Source: Bursaphelenchus xylophilus (Eukaryota > Nematoda > Chromadorea > Rhabditida > Aphelenchoididae). Taken from it: 64,000 bases of DNA. This document shows, piece by piece, positions 28,910 to 40,300 of this stretch (its first letter is position 1; each line of letters begins with the position of its first letter). The translations under genes were made by a program, and so were the position numbers. The DNA lies in contig CAJFCV020000001.1 in assembly GCA_904066235.2 (NCBI GenBank), forward strand, positions 2,356,001 to 2,420,000, read 5' to 3'. The notes beneath the pieces are model-generated. The model had not been told where the DNA came from and did no database searches. It saw only the letters and a program-made list of their open reading frames with translations.

Positions 28910-29300
28910 TACAGGGTGCGCCGATAAAATCTGGACAAATATTTCTACTTGCCCCACTGGCTGTCACAGTACAAGAGCTAAGTGGGCGATTGTGCAAACA
29001 TGAAATACGTACAAGACTCTATCTTTAAAGTTTCAGGGAAAGTAATCGTCCACGACATTTCCTTTGCACGTCAATCCAGCGAATTTCCTGAACCGTTTCG
29101 AAACTTCGTATAGTTTTCATTGATTTAAAAGAGAGACGAAATGTCGCGAAATTATCGGCACTTTTTCTCCGCCGAAATAATTGCTTTTTCTCGAAAAGGA
29201 AGAAGAAAGATAAGAAAATGCGTGTTATCGGATAGTGACATTTCGTTTTGAACGAATCGCCAAAAAGGGGCGGCAAGTTTTTTCTTCTATTTTGGATTGA
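28910..29300. repeat. Possible mariner-like left end and decayed interior
   Basis: CAGGGTGCGCCGATAAAATC looks like a mariner terminal repeat. A plus-strand frame at about 29135 (EMSRNYRHFFSAEIIAFSRKG) resembles a mariner N-terminus. No matching right end was found, so this is a remnant at best. Confidence 0.35.
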
Positions 29301-29699
29301 CGTGCTTTGCCATTATAAGCACGTATCTAGTATACAACGCTATGTTGATTTTTGCGCTCAAGTCCTTTCCAATTTGTGGCGAACTGACAAAAAATTTCGA
29401 GTTTCGAAGGACCGTGCCTTCAATTCCTTCCATGAACTCTTAGTTGTGCAGAAACAGTCCCCTTGTACGTGCAGATTTTCTTTTGGACTATAAGAATGGG
29501 CTATGTATGCGTTCTGAAATCAAGGAATTTTGGAGCTACACGAGCGACACTCTGGCGTTAAGATCGTTAAAAACAGAAAAATCCGAATCTTAGGGTTCTT
29601 TTTAATTTCCGCGACCACCGGCGCCAGATCATTACGCTGTGCAGCTTACAGTATAAACGTTTATTTTGACTGCCAAAAACAACAAATAGATGTGGTTAA

Positions 29700-30100
29700 C
29701 GCATCTGTGCTTCGGATAGGTTTCTCATCTGTTTTTGTCCTGATGGGGGCATCGATTGTTTATTTGCGGGAACTTCTATCGGTATTTCTGCGTCTGGATT
29801 CACTGAAAACAGTAAAAAATAAAGAAGATCAGGTCTTTCGACGATATTTACAATATTATAAGCCCCCCTCATGAGGAGGGCTGTATCAATTGAAGCAAGA
29901 CGCAACTTACACCGACCACCCTGCAGGTCATTTGCGCTAACCTGGCCTCCGAGTTCAATCTTCTCCTCACTACGCCCTTGATTGCGCTGTGATCTCAGAC
30001 TCAATCGGTTTTCTGAAACAGAAAAAGCATCAACATTTTCCAACGAGAAAAGTCCACAAGAAAGGAAATCCGTGAAAAAGAGCCAGGTCATTACGTAAAA
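29700..30100 (-). pseudogene. Decayed third copy of the A/B membrane-protein gene
   Basis: On the minus strand, GTTGGAAAATGTTGATGC...TTTCTGTTTCAG followed by AAAACCGATTGAG...GAAGATTGAACTCGGAGGCC matches the intron-1 end and exon 2 of genes A and B, including the GTGTAAGTTG donor. A further short frame at about 29700-29810 (NPDAEIPIEVPANKQ) after a TTTTCAG may be a diverged next exon. No complete gene can be built. It lies in the spacer of the inverted pair, same strand as A. Confidence 0.6.
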
Positions 30101-30523
30101 ACCCGCAATCTCGAACCAGAAACGGCTAGTTTTACGAAAATTTTATATTACACTTGGTCCTCGCGTTTCGTTCCTCGTTCAAGCTGCTGTTCCATAAAAT
30201 TATCCCAGTTTACGTGATAAAATCAACCTAATACCCTGCCTCTAATCTATGTCCATCCATTTTTGACGAGTTTGCACAGAACAATAAAAAAATCGACTTA
30301 CATTATCCATTACGCAACGAGCACCACGAAATCCCAAAATTTGGCGAGTCATGCGAGTAGAAAACGGGCAATCTTGACATTAAATCGAATGGGACAGCCT
30401 GCTCTTGGTGAACATTCCTTTTCTGGGCAAATTTCAAGTCGTCTTCAATCGGAAAATTCTACATCACGAACATGGGGCAAAATTCTTCTCGGGTCAACTG
30501 TTCCCCTAGTTTTTATTACGCGG

Positions 30524-31065
30524 CAGGGGTGGCCACCGGGCCGGGCCGGCGAAGCCCGGCCCGATCGGGCCTAAACGGGCCGGGCCTGGCAAATTTTGAA
30601 ACGGGCCGGGCCGGGCCTGCTTTTTACCGGCCCGGGCCGCGGGCCTGAGCCATTTTCAGGCCCGGCCCGGTTTTGTCGAAATGCCAAGCGTTTGGCATTC
30701 AATGTTTTCGCGCCGGAAAAATTTTTGGATAGGTTTGTATATTTTTAGTATATCAAGTTCTACAATAGTTTATTACTTTATAGTACTTTTTTGCATATAC
30801 GTTATAATATAAGGTCCAAATTAGAACATATAATACATATAGGATAGTTCTTAGCAGATTTTAGCACACTACAGAGGCGGTAAGATCAAAGGAAAATTTC
30901 CAGCTCGCGCCCTAACCGGGCTTTTACCGGGCCGGGCCTGATTTCTACCGGGCCGGGCCGGGCCGGGCCTGCAAAATTTTGAACCGGGCCGGGCCGGGCC
31001 TGGGATTTTGCCGGGCCGGGCCCCGGGCCTGAAATTTGGAAAAAGAGGCCCGTTTGCCACCCCTG
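30524..31065. mobile_element. hAT-type MITE with 8-bp target duplication TTACGCGG, upstream of gene B
   Basis: Ends CAGGGGTGGC / GCCACCCCTG, flanked by TTACGCGG at 30516-30523 and 31066-31073. GC-rich GGGCCGGGCC arrays border each end; the centre is A/T-rich and non-coding. It lies 165 bp upstream of the gene B start, at the exact edge of the promoter homology with gene A. Confidence 0.92.
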
Positions 31066-31230
31066 TTACGCGGAATGCATTTCGAAAATTCTTCTCGAAT
31101 TCCCACCAACACAAAAAAAATTTGCATAGAGTTAATTAGAGGATGGACTATAAAAACGGCGGATCTCGACGGATCCCTCTCACTTTGTTGTTCTCGTTCT
31201 CGTCAGTGGCCGCTCCTTGGATCAACGACG

Positions 31231-33320
31231 ATGGACGACTCTGTGATGAAAACGCTGGTGAAGTCGCTCTTGATGTGCAGCGTGTTCGATGGTCTGCAGC
31301 CTCAGTCCGCCGAGCTCAAGGTGTTCGATTTCAAAGGCGGCAAAATTGAAATGAAAACGATCGATTGGAACGGAACAATTGAAAAGTAAGTTGGGGACGG
31401 TCTTTGTGCTTGTTTTTCAGGGGCTCGGTCAGTTTAGAAGGTTTTGTTAGGTTCGGCTGAAGATTTACAGCGCCTGATATTTTTTTTTATTACAGCGCAG
31501 TTTTTGAGACGGGTCAAACTCTTCATGCTAGAGTTCACCAAAATTGGCATTTTTTCCAACTTTTGACCCGAAAAACTCGCTCGTTTCTGGCGGCTAAAAC
31601 CAAAGCCATGTCAAGGCTTGAAAAACTAATTTTTTGCGCTGCGACCGGTTTCGTCTCTTGAAAGTGTGCTGAAACCTTGGCGAAGGCAGGCCGGGACGAG
31701 GCTCGTTATATAACGAATAAAATTTACGGTAGTTACGCAGATTTTTCAAGGCTTGTTTTCCGAGTTGCGCCATATCTTAGCGGGTTTTTTCGGCTTCGTG
31801 GAAACTGGACAGAGTGAAATTGGACAGAGTGAAATTGGACAGAAATAATTTGGACAGAGCGTGGAAATTGGACAGAGTGAAATTGGACAGAGTGAAACTC
31901 GACAGATTTTTTTTCACTGCAAAAAATAATTATTTGATGATTCAATATTGACATTTCGTACGATTGCAGCGAAAATCTGTCCAATTTCACTCTGTCCAAT
32001 TTCACTCTGTCCAATTTCACCCTGTCCAATTTCCACGCTCTGTCCAAATTATTTCTGTCCAATTTCACTCTGTCGAATTTCACTCTGTCCAATTTCCACG
32101 AAGCCGTTTTTTCGTATTGGCCCATTTTTTCAGTTATTCTCTATAGTGCAGAGAATGAGGAGTGAACTTTATAAATATTTTTTTATTGCGTTGGAGAATT
32201 TTAATGCCTTTTTTGTTTCAGAAAGACGATTGAGATTGAGTTGACAAACGGTACAGTCGAGGGTGCTAATGTGCAGATGGTAGCGAAAGGAGAGGATATT
32301 GCACTCGGTGGACAAGTCAGTACTAAAGGTTCCAATGGAGCATCTGTGTAAGTTGATTGCTTTAATTTATATGTGACGTGTTTTAGTAATTGCCCCGTTG
32401 CCGGCGACACAAACAAAATCCGCACTGTTACCGAAAGAGATTCCTGCGATGCCGATTTCGAGGTTTACCGAGTTCAGGACAAGCTCTACGGGATTCCAAA
32501 AAGGACTCAGAGGAACACTTACATCTTTGGTCTCGATGGAAAGAAGATCAACAGCGCGGAAATACCCGTAGTGGTGGACGATAAATTGGGTGTGAATCAA
32601 GCCAATGGGACCTATGTGTACAAAGACGGCGATGGGAAGTGTCAGGAAGTCACCGTCGGTGCTCTGAGTCCTCCCTGGAAAGCCAAACCATGCGCCGGCG
32701 GTAATATTACTCTGATCGCCAACAAAAATTCAGAATGGTATCACGTCGTAAGTTTTGGTGAAACAGTAATTTTTCTCATGTTTAAATTTTAGCAGTACCT
32801 CGAAGTCGTCCACAACTGCTTGAACTCGACCATTCCCGGCGACAAGCTCAAGAAAGCCTATGTTCGCTTCTTCTCTGACGGTTCGAGTGATATGTAGGTT
32901 GAATGTGCATTGTTTTGATCGGTTTTTAGGGACTACTCAACGGCAACGGAGGAAACTCCTTTCTGGACTGAGGACACTCAGATGTACGTTGGAATCGGCG
33001 GAGGGTGTTTCCTCTTTTTGATCCTTATTGGTCTTTCCGTGCTTGGCTTTGTAAGTTGGGAGATTTGTGGGGTTATTTGCGAACGGTCGGCCAAATTGGT
33101 GCCAACGACCAGACAAATTGGTCGTTTTTCTGGCCAAATCTACCCAAAAATACATCATTTCGAGGTGTTCGAAATAAATTCTTATTTGTTTTAGTTCAAG
33201 CGTAGGGCAATTATGGGCTGTTTGAGGAAGAAAAAGAAGCGAGGAAAGGGATCCGAGAAGAAGAAAGCGGACGAGAAGACCAAAACGGAGGTTTTGAAGG
33301 TGGATTCGAAGATGGAATGA
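31231..33320 (+). CDS. Type I membrane protein, paralog B, 6 exons, 329 aa
   Basis: Exons 31231-31385, 32222-32347, 32387-32747, 32793-32893, 32930-33050, 33195-33320 (990 nt). Features along the protein: N-terminal hydrophobic segment (MKTLVKSLLMCSVF), ectodomain with sequons NGT, NGT, GNIT, NST and several Cys, transmembrane helix near 266-288 (GGCFLFLILIGLSVLGF), and a Lys-rich cytosolic tail (KRRAIMGCLRKKKKRGKG). It is the intact member of the pair; A is its inverted copy. Introns 2 to 5 are 35-145 bp while intron 1 is 836 bp and holds a palindromic insertion. Function unknown; the design suggests a cell-surface or lysosomal glycoprotein. Confidence 0.85.
31791..32106. mobile_element. 316-bp near-perfect palindrome of GGACAGAGTGAAATT units in intron 1 of gene B
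   Basis: Ends CGGCTTCGTGGAAA / TTTCCACGAAGCCG, flanked on both sides by TTTTTT (possibly TTTTTTCG). Each arm holds 6-8 copies of TGGACAGAGTGAAAT variants. The homologous intron of gene A (27340-27370) lacks it. Confidence 0.8.
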
Positions 33321-33369
33321 ATCGCCAAATGAATTATCGGTCGGACTTTGTTTATCCTTCCGAAGTTTG

Positions 33370-33375
33370 AATAAA
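33370..33375 (+). terminator. poly(A) signal of gene B
   Basis: AATAAA 50 bp after the stop, conserved in gene A. Confidence 0.6.
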
Positions 33376-33483
33376 TCCGGTATTTTTTGTGTTGTTTTGT
33401 TGATATAAGAGACGGGGTAAAAGATTTGCTCAAATTTTGTTTTCGAATTAGCTTTTTTTTTTTTGATTTTGGAGTAAAAACTT

Positions 33484-34165
33484 TTTACTCCGAACTCTTT
33501 CCCTTTTCTGAACTCTCCCCCTCATTTTGAAAATTGAAAAAATTAGGTCTGACATGTTATACGATGGAAAAAATTTCGAAATGGAAAAGATTTTTTTCGC
33601 TCCTTCGTTTGATTTCTTTTGGGGTAGATCGGCTGCAGGGCCAATATTTATATTTGAGTGTTGCGAAATTGGTTGAACAGCTAGCCAAGGTGGTTACTCT
33701 GTGTTCACACCCGAGGATAGGTCGATCACCGTCAAGCTCGCGGCCTAGCTCGTGAACTTGCTTCTTTCGCCCAAAAAACGGATTTGAAAATGGATTCATC
33801 ACGTTGACCGAACTTTAACGTTTTTGGAGTTACATACCTGAAGTTCATCGTATAACATGTCATACCTATTTTTTCAATTTGAAAAAATTTTCCATCGTAT
33901 AACAATCCAACACCTAATTCTTCTCAATTTGGAAAATTTTCATCGTATAACATGTCACGCCTAATTTTTCTCAATTTGAAAAAAAATCCCATCGTATAAC
34001 ATGTCATACCAATTTTTCCCAATTTGAAAAAAAATTTCCGTCGTATGACATGTCACGCCTAGTTTTTCTCAATTTGAAAATTTTTTTCATCGTATAAGAT
34101 GTCACACCTATTTTTTCAATTTTAAAAATGAGAGAGTGTTCAAAAAAGGGGAGAGTTCGGATTTT
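33484..34165. repeat. Inverted-repeat element with ACATGTTATACGATGG units
   Basis: Ends CCGAACTCTTTCCC...GAACTCTCCCCCTCATTTT (left) and AATGAGAGAGTGTTCAAAAA...GAGAGTTCGG (right) mirror each other. Inside are ATACGATGG / CCATCGTAT units in both orientations. The centre (33590-33830) is unrelated. The same units form the arrays at 25130 and 46050. Confidence 0.7.
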
Positions 34166-34277
34166 TTTGGTGCCAATCAGACTCAGCTAACACGTGAAGG
34201 CTTTCTGGCCCTCCTAGAATCACTTTTTAATTCAAATTTTGTATGTTTACATTGTATTGTCAGCTTTCCGTTGATAA

Positions 34278-34283
34278 TTTATT
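34278..34283 (-). terminator. poly(A) signal of the 34.4-40.4 kb minus-strand gene
   Basis: AATAAA on the minus strand about 95 bp past the distal stop at 34377. Confidence 0.45.
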
Positions 34284-34376
34284 AATTCAATAAACAGGAC
34301 AGGATTTGTCAAGAATTATACTACAATTCCGAAGGAATTCCAAAGACCCGGGTGTTGTGAATGCACACATGTTTTC

Positions 34377-37300
34377 TTACAAAGACTGTTCATAAACTCT
34401 GTTGGAGAATCCATGTTGGTCCTCTTGCGTCGCATTCACATTTTTGAAGATTACCCCGCCCGATGAGAAGATGACTTGGTTCGACGCAGCGTGAGAGTCC
34501 GAATCCGGCGTTGGGTTGTTGTTCAGCTCGATGTTTGGGTTGGAAAACGACATTGTGCTGGGCTGCAAACGTCAGGTTTAGCAAGGTTTCAAAACACAGA
34601 AAAACAAACAGGTTCATTTCTTTGCTACAGGGGACCTGATCCAGTGGCAAAAAGCGTACCGTTTTGCATCCGGGAAGTATCAAAAATGTGGCAAAATGCA
34701 TCCCCCTTCAAGTGAAAAAACTCCGATTTCAAAATCGCGCTCGCTCACTTTGTGAGGGACCCTTCAAAAGGAAGTTTTTTTTTCACTTGGAGAGGGAAGC
34801 ATTTTGCCACATTTTTGATACTTCCCCGAAGCGAAATGGTACGTTTTTTGCCACGGGATCAGGTCCGTCACCGTACGGCTAGCCGCGGCTGGGAATATAG
34901 CAAACCATTGTGTTGCGACAAATCCGCATTATTTTCCCGACAGACTATACATACTAATTTATAGGCTGTGATTTATTTTACTAACAGGGGAAGTACTCCA
35001 AGTGCGACGCTCAGATTTTCTTTAAATTTTGCACACACGTCGGGTATGGACTAAATATCAATTCCTGAAAGTTTTAGCTCGCGCTTTGCGGGCGCCGTCG
35101 AAAGAGCACGCTAAACGTGGAGCGCGGTCAGAGAGAAAAGCGCTTTTTGGCCATAACTTTGGCAGTTTCGTGTGGAAAAATTTGATTTTTTGTAGAAACA
35201 TTATCCATTACGGTAGAAATAGGCATGAAACTTTTCGTGCCAAGTAGGCATGGCTCCGGGCCGGGCTTTCCAAAATTTCCCGGCCCGGGCCGGGCCGACT
35301 AATTTCTCGGCCCGACCCCGGGCCTCGATTTTCAGGCCCGGCCCGGCCCGGGCCGGCCCGGTTTTTTTGAAATCTGAGTTTTTGCCCTGAAAAAAGGGAA
35401 AAATAAGCTTTTTCGACAGAATTTTTCATTTTTTCGAACACAATGCTGATAGCGAAAGTAAAGTGACCTTATTTACCACTCGCCCAAATAAAAAAAATAA
35501 TTTTCAAGTCAATTTGAAAAAATTTTTGGAAATTCTAACGTGCGACCTCATAGTTAATACGCTGGCAAAAAGAGAAAAGGAAAAATTTTCAAAAATACGC
35601 AATACGCTTGCAGGTTTTTTCAAATCCAATAAAAGATCTGTGATAAAATATTTTTGCTAAAATTTGGGTGACTGTACACAAAATTTTATGATTTTTAGTA
35701 ACCATATGGTAAGACAATTTATGGCGACTTACTAGGGAAGTGTACAAACGAACCCTCACCAAATGATAAGTGACATACGTCATTGAACAGCCCTTGAAAA
35801 ATGGTAGAAGACACCATTTTCATTTTTTGCAGAATGACTTTCCGCGACAACATACTGTAAATTATATTATTTTTAGGTCATTCTGCAACAAAAATCTTTC
35901 TTTCTCTTGGGCAGGAAAAAATCCTCTGAGAGGGTTGCTTCAATAGTGCCGTGGTTGCGGAGCAGGCTGATAAGCCAAAGCAAGCCGGGTTCGGTTCCCA
36001 GCTTGGGCAAAATCATTTTTGCGTTCTTACAGTTAGGTAAACATTTGCGTTAAACTTTTACAAAGGTTTTAATTTTTCTGGGAGACGATCGATTACGGTA
36101 AAAACCATCAAACTTACATGTTTTTCAAGATTAAAAAAAAGTGAAAAGTGTTTTTTCACCTTATGGGTGTTTAAAACCAGTAAATGTCATATGTAAAATG
36201 GTTTTACTCGCAAGCGCCAAGCTTCATAATGATTCTTAGGCCAACCTAATGGTAATACGTACCATTTAGCGTTTTGAAATAACATTTATTTTGCCTAATA
36301 GAAGATATTGTAACTACTTAAGGGACAAATCAACCGTTTATAATTTTTTGCCCTGAGGCATTCTGCAAAAAATGAAAATGGTACCTTTCACCATTTTTCA
36401 AGGGCTTTCCAATGGTGTATAACACTTGCCATTTGGTGAGGGTTCGTTTGTACACTTCCCTAGTTAGTAATTTATAAAAATAGTCAAGCGGCAATTGCAC
36501 TATGTATAGGTTTTTCTAAATTATTCTTTACATTTTGCGAAAATGTGCCATAATTTTCCCTTCATTTCCTGCTTTCTTTCTTTCCAACCTAGTACAAAAA
36601 TTTTCCGGGCCGAACCGGGCCGGGCTTTCCAAATTTTCCAAGCCCGGGCCCGGGCCGGGCTTGGAGATTCAGGCCCGGCCCGCAGGCCCGGGCCGGGCCG
36701 GGCCGGGCTGGCCCGGTTTGCAGCCATGCTTAGTGCCAAGTCCTAAATTTTCGCCGGCTTTCGATCTAAAAATCTCAGTTGTTTCTGCAAAGCGCGAGCT
36801 AGGATTCTCGCATATATCTTAGAAAAAATTATTCTAAATTTGTGCCAAGTTTCATCAAAATCTGAGCGTCGCACTTGGAGTACTTCCCCTGTAAACTCCG
36901 CAAACCGAGAAAGTAAACCATAACCGCGCTCGTTGTGGTGAGATGGCCGAGCGGTCTAAGGCGCTGGTTTAAGGCACCAGTCTCTCCGGAGGCGTGGGTT
37001 CGAATCCCACTCTCATCAATTGAATTTTCTCTTTTTATTTTTATAAGATACGCATGGTTTTTGCGACAAAAATTTCCTTTTCGTCACAAAACAGCTGCCT
37101 CCTTCCCATCCGCAAATTGATTGTCATCGCTCACCTTTATTCTCCCCAGCACTGCCGGCTTGAATTTGGTCACCAAAAAGTATCCAATTCCCACCAGAAT
37201 GAAGACGATCGAAGCCGCCATGGTGGCAAACAACTTCCAGTAGCTGTTGGGGTCGGTGCGGTCGCCAGTGATGAACAATGTCTCATCGTCGTATCTGGAG

Positions 37301-40300
37301 AAGTGCTGCGAATCCAGCGCTTGAATCCGACGGTCGGCCGCCTCATCGGCTTTGTCGTAGCGAGGCCGGGATTCGGCTCTGTCGGGGACGTCGAGTTTCC
37401 GCTTGTCCGGGCTCTGAGGGATCCCGTTGATCTGGAAAGGCACTGTTAGGCAGACCAAATGAGAGCGAAAACACTTTTTGGCCGTATCATTGCCAGTTTC
37501 GCATGATAAAAGGTGATTTTTTGTGGAAGCATTATCTTCTACGGTAGAAATAGCTATGCAACTTCGAGTGCCAAAATTCACAAAAAAGTGCGGTATATTT
37601 GCCAACTGCCAGAGATGAAAATTTTTGGCCATACCTTGGCCAACTTTATGCGGAAAAAGTTATTTTTTTTGAGAAACCATTGCCCTCTACGTCAGCAAGA
37701 TGTACGAAACTTTTTATTCCAAAATTTCGCAAAAAGAATTTTCAAATTCTTCCCAATTTTCAGTCTAAAAAACTCGCTCAGAGCGCGAGCTAGATGCCTA
37801 AAAATCTCGCAAATGTTTCACAAAAAATTAATTTAAATTTGCGACAAGTCTCATCAAAATATAGCGGGCGACCTGATCCAGTGGCAAAAAACGTACCATT
37901 TTGCATCTGGGAAGTATCAAAAATGTGGCAAAATGCTTCCCTCTACAAGTGAAAAACTCCGATTTCAAAAGCGCGCGGTTTTTTGTGAGAGACCCTTCAA
38001 AACGGAGCGTTTTTAGTTGCAGAAGGAAGCACTTTGCCACATTTTTGATGCTTCCCGGATGCAAAATGGTACGGTTTTTGCCACTGGATCGGGTCCTTCA
38101 TTGTATGAGTGTCGAAATTTGAGCACTTCCCCTGTAAGTGCTGTTTCTTGACGTTTTGAACACTTACAAACTCCACCTCCACAACACAAGTCGACTCGCT
38201 GAACTGCACAATCACTGGGATCACAATCTGCGATTGCTTGTTCAGTTTGAAGATTCCATGGCAGTTCATAGGCAACAAATCGTCGTAGCCGGTGTTCAAG
38301 CTCAGCGCCGTCTTGTTGACTGTGTATTCCACATTCTCGCGGTTGTAGACCGTTGCGGAGACCTCTTCTCCAACTCCGACTAAAGTGGGTAATTAGGGAA
38401 GCAAGGTTAGAAGGGGAAATTTTCGCGTCCCGACGGTTCGTGTCGACACAAAATCGATTGATACGAGGCGTAAGGCAGGCGAATGCCAAAAAAATGTTGT
38501 ACAGTGAAGGACCCGATCCAGTGGCAAAAAACGGACCATTTTGCATCCGGGAAGCATCAAAAATATGGTAAAATGCTTCCCTCTCCAACTACAAAAAACT
38601 ACGTTTTGAAGGGCGCGCCCTCACCAAAAAGAGCGCGCGCTTTTGAAATCGGAGCTTTTTCACTTGGAGAAGGAGGCATTTTGCTACATTTTTTGATACT
38701 TCCTGGATGCATGTTACGTTTTTTGCCACTGGATCAGGTCCCCCACTGTAGAAAATGCCTACGAGGCCTGACAAAGCCGTTGGATGTTCCGCGGACGCTC
38801 GGCGAAGACTCGGCGGAGACTTGGCGAAGACTTGCAATATATCCACCTTTCCTAATTTTAGCGATTACTTACGTTAGTTTTCTTTACCCGGAGTCATTGT
38901 CCCATATAAAAGCCAAAATTTGCGGCTAAAAGCGAAGATTCGCAATGTTTAATTAGACATTATTGATGTGAGCACATGGAAAACCACACATCAAAATAGG
39001 TGTCAAGTTTCCCTAGAACTCAATCAATCTTATTATTTCGACTATCTAAGCCTTTCGCTAGCCTCTGTCATGCATCGAACGACGAACCGACGCGATCCAT
39101 AGTGTCGCTGACCCGAAAAGTCGTAGCGCCAAAAATTTGAGGTTTTGCGAAATTGTGTTTATTATTTTCCCGGCAGACTGATAAAACTTTTCATGTAAAA
39201 GTACACAAAAAAAGTAAAGTAAATTCAAGACCCACCTTGCTTGAAAATCTCCAGCCGTCTGGTTGTCCCGGTATAAACGGCATGAACGTTGGCGATCCGG
39301 CAGCCGTTGAAGTCGATATGAGTTCTATATTCGTATTATATTTTCACAAAGTAGATGGACATTTGTCGTGCCCGAATCGTGCACAAAAACCTCCATTTTG
39401 CACCGTGCATTTCACTTTTTTTGGTTTTTTGCACTGTGCGGCAAGATGTCGCTGCGACAAAAGCAGGTTTTTTTCCGCACAGTGCATAAAAAACCCCATC
39501 TCGAACCGTGAATTTCTCTTTTTTTTGCACTGTGCAACCAAATATCGCCGCGACAGAACCTTTTTTTCCGCACAGTGCAAAAAGCACCTCCATTTCGCAC
39601 TGTGCATTTCACTTTTTTTTAGTTTTTTGCACTGTGCAACGAAATATCGCCGCGACAAAAGCGCGGTCAATTACGTCGCTGCGACGGTGCCAGGAATTCG
39701 CACAGTGCAAACGGCTTTTTTGAGGTTTGCACGGTGCGAAAAGAGAAAAAATGCACTGTGCGTTGGCGACAAGCGTGGGAAAAGGTTCAAAATGCACTGT
39801 GCGAAAGCTTACCAGTGTTCTTGGACTCTATGAAAGTCATGAAAATGCGAAAACAGTTTTAACTTATAGCCACTTAAAAGTGACCCTTTTTCAATGGCCC
39901 AAACTTACATGACATCACGTTCGGGGACACAGGACGAATTCAATATTTGAATCCTAAATCTAACTGCTTCAAACTTGGGGAACATTAGCTGAAATTCGGT
40001 TTTGGCGCACTTCTCCGAACTGACTATCCTGAAATCATAAATTTTTTAGACCATTAAAAGGACTTTTTTCTGTCGGGAAAATAATGAGCACAATGTCGCT
40101 ACGCCGATCGCGTCGCTGAAGTGAAAAGCAATTTGATTTTCCCCACGATACAATTCATTTTCTCGCCGGCGATGCGATTTTCGATGCGACAGAGTGCTCA
40201 TTATTTTCCCGACAGAAGAATATTGGTCTGACAAAATACACCAAAAACGACAACTTACAGGTCTGAGGAGTGATTTTCGGGATCAAATTTACACACTTGT

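Larger units (their letters stand above)
34985..36891. mobile_element. Family C element carrying a nested hAT and Tc4-like element
   Basis: Ends CAGGGGAAGTACTCCAAGTG and CACTTGGAGTACTTCCCCTG, flanked by TAA on both sides. The interior matches family C until GTGCCAAG at 35244, resumes at 36733, and continues to the right end. About 420 bp is family C; the rest is the hAT at 35245-36732. Confidence 0.85.

Noticed and set aside
31733..32125. 130-codon frame of KLDRVKLDR-type repeats
   Set aside because: It translates the palindromic GGACAGAGTGAAATT element in intron 1 of gene B and has no independent support.
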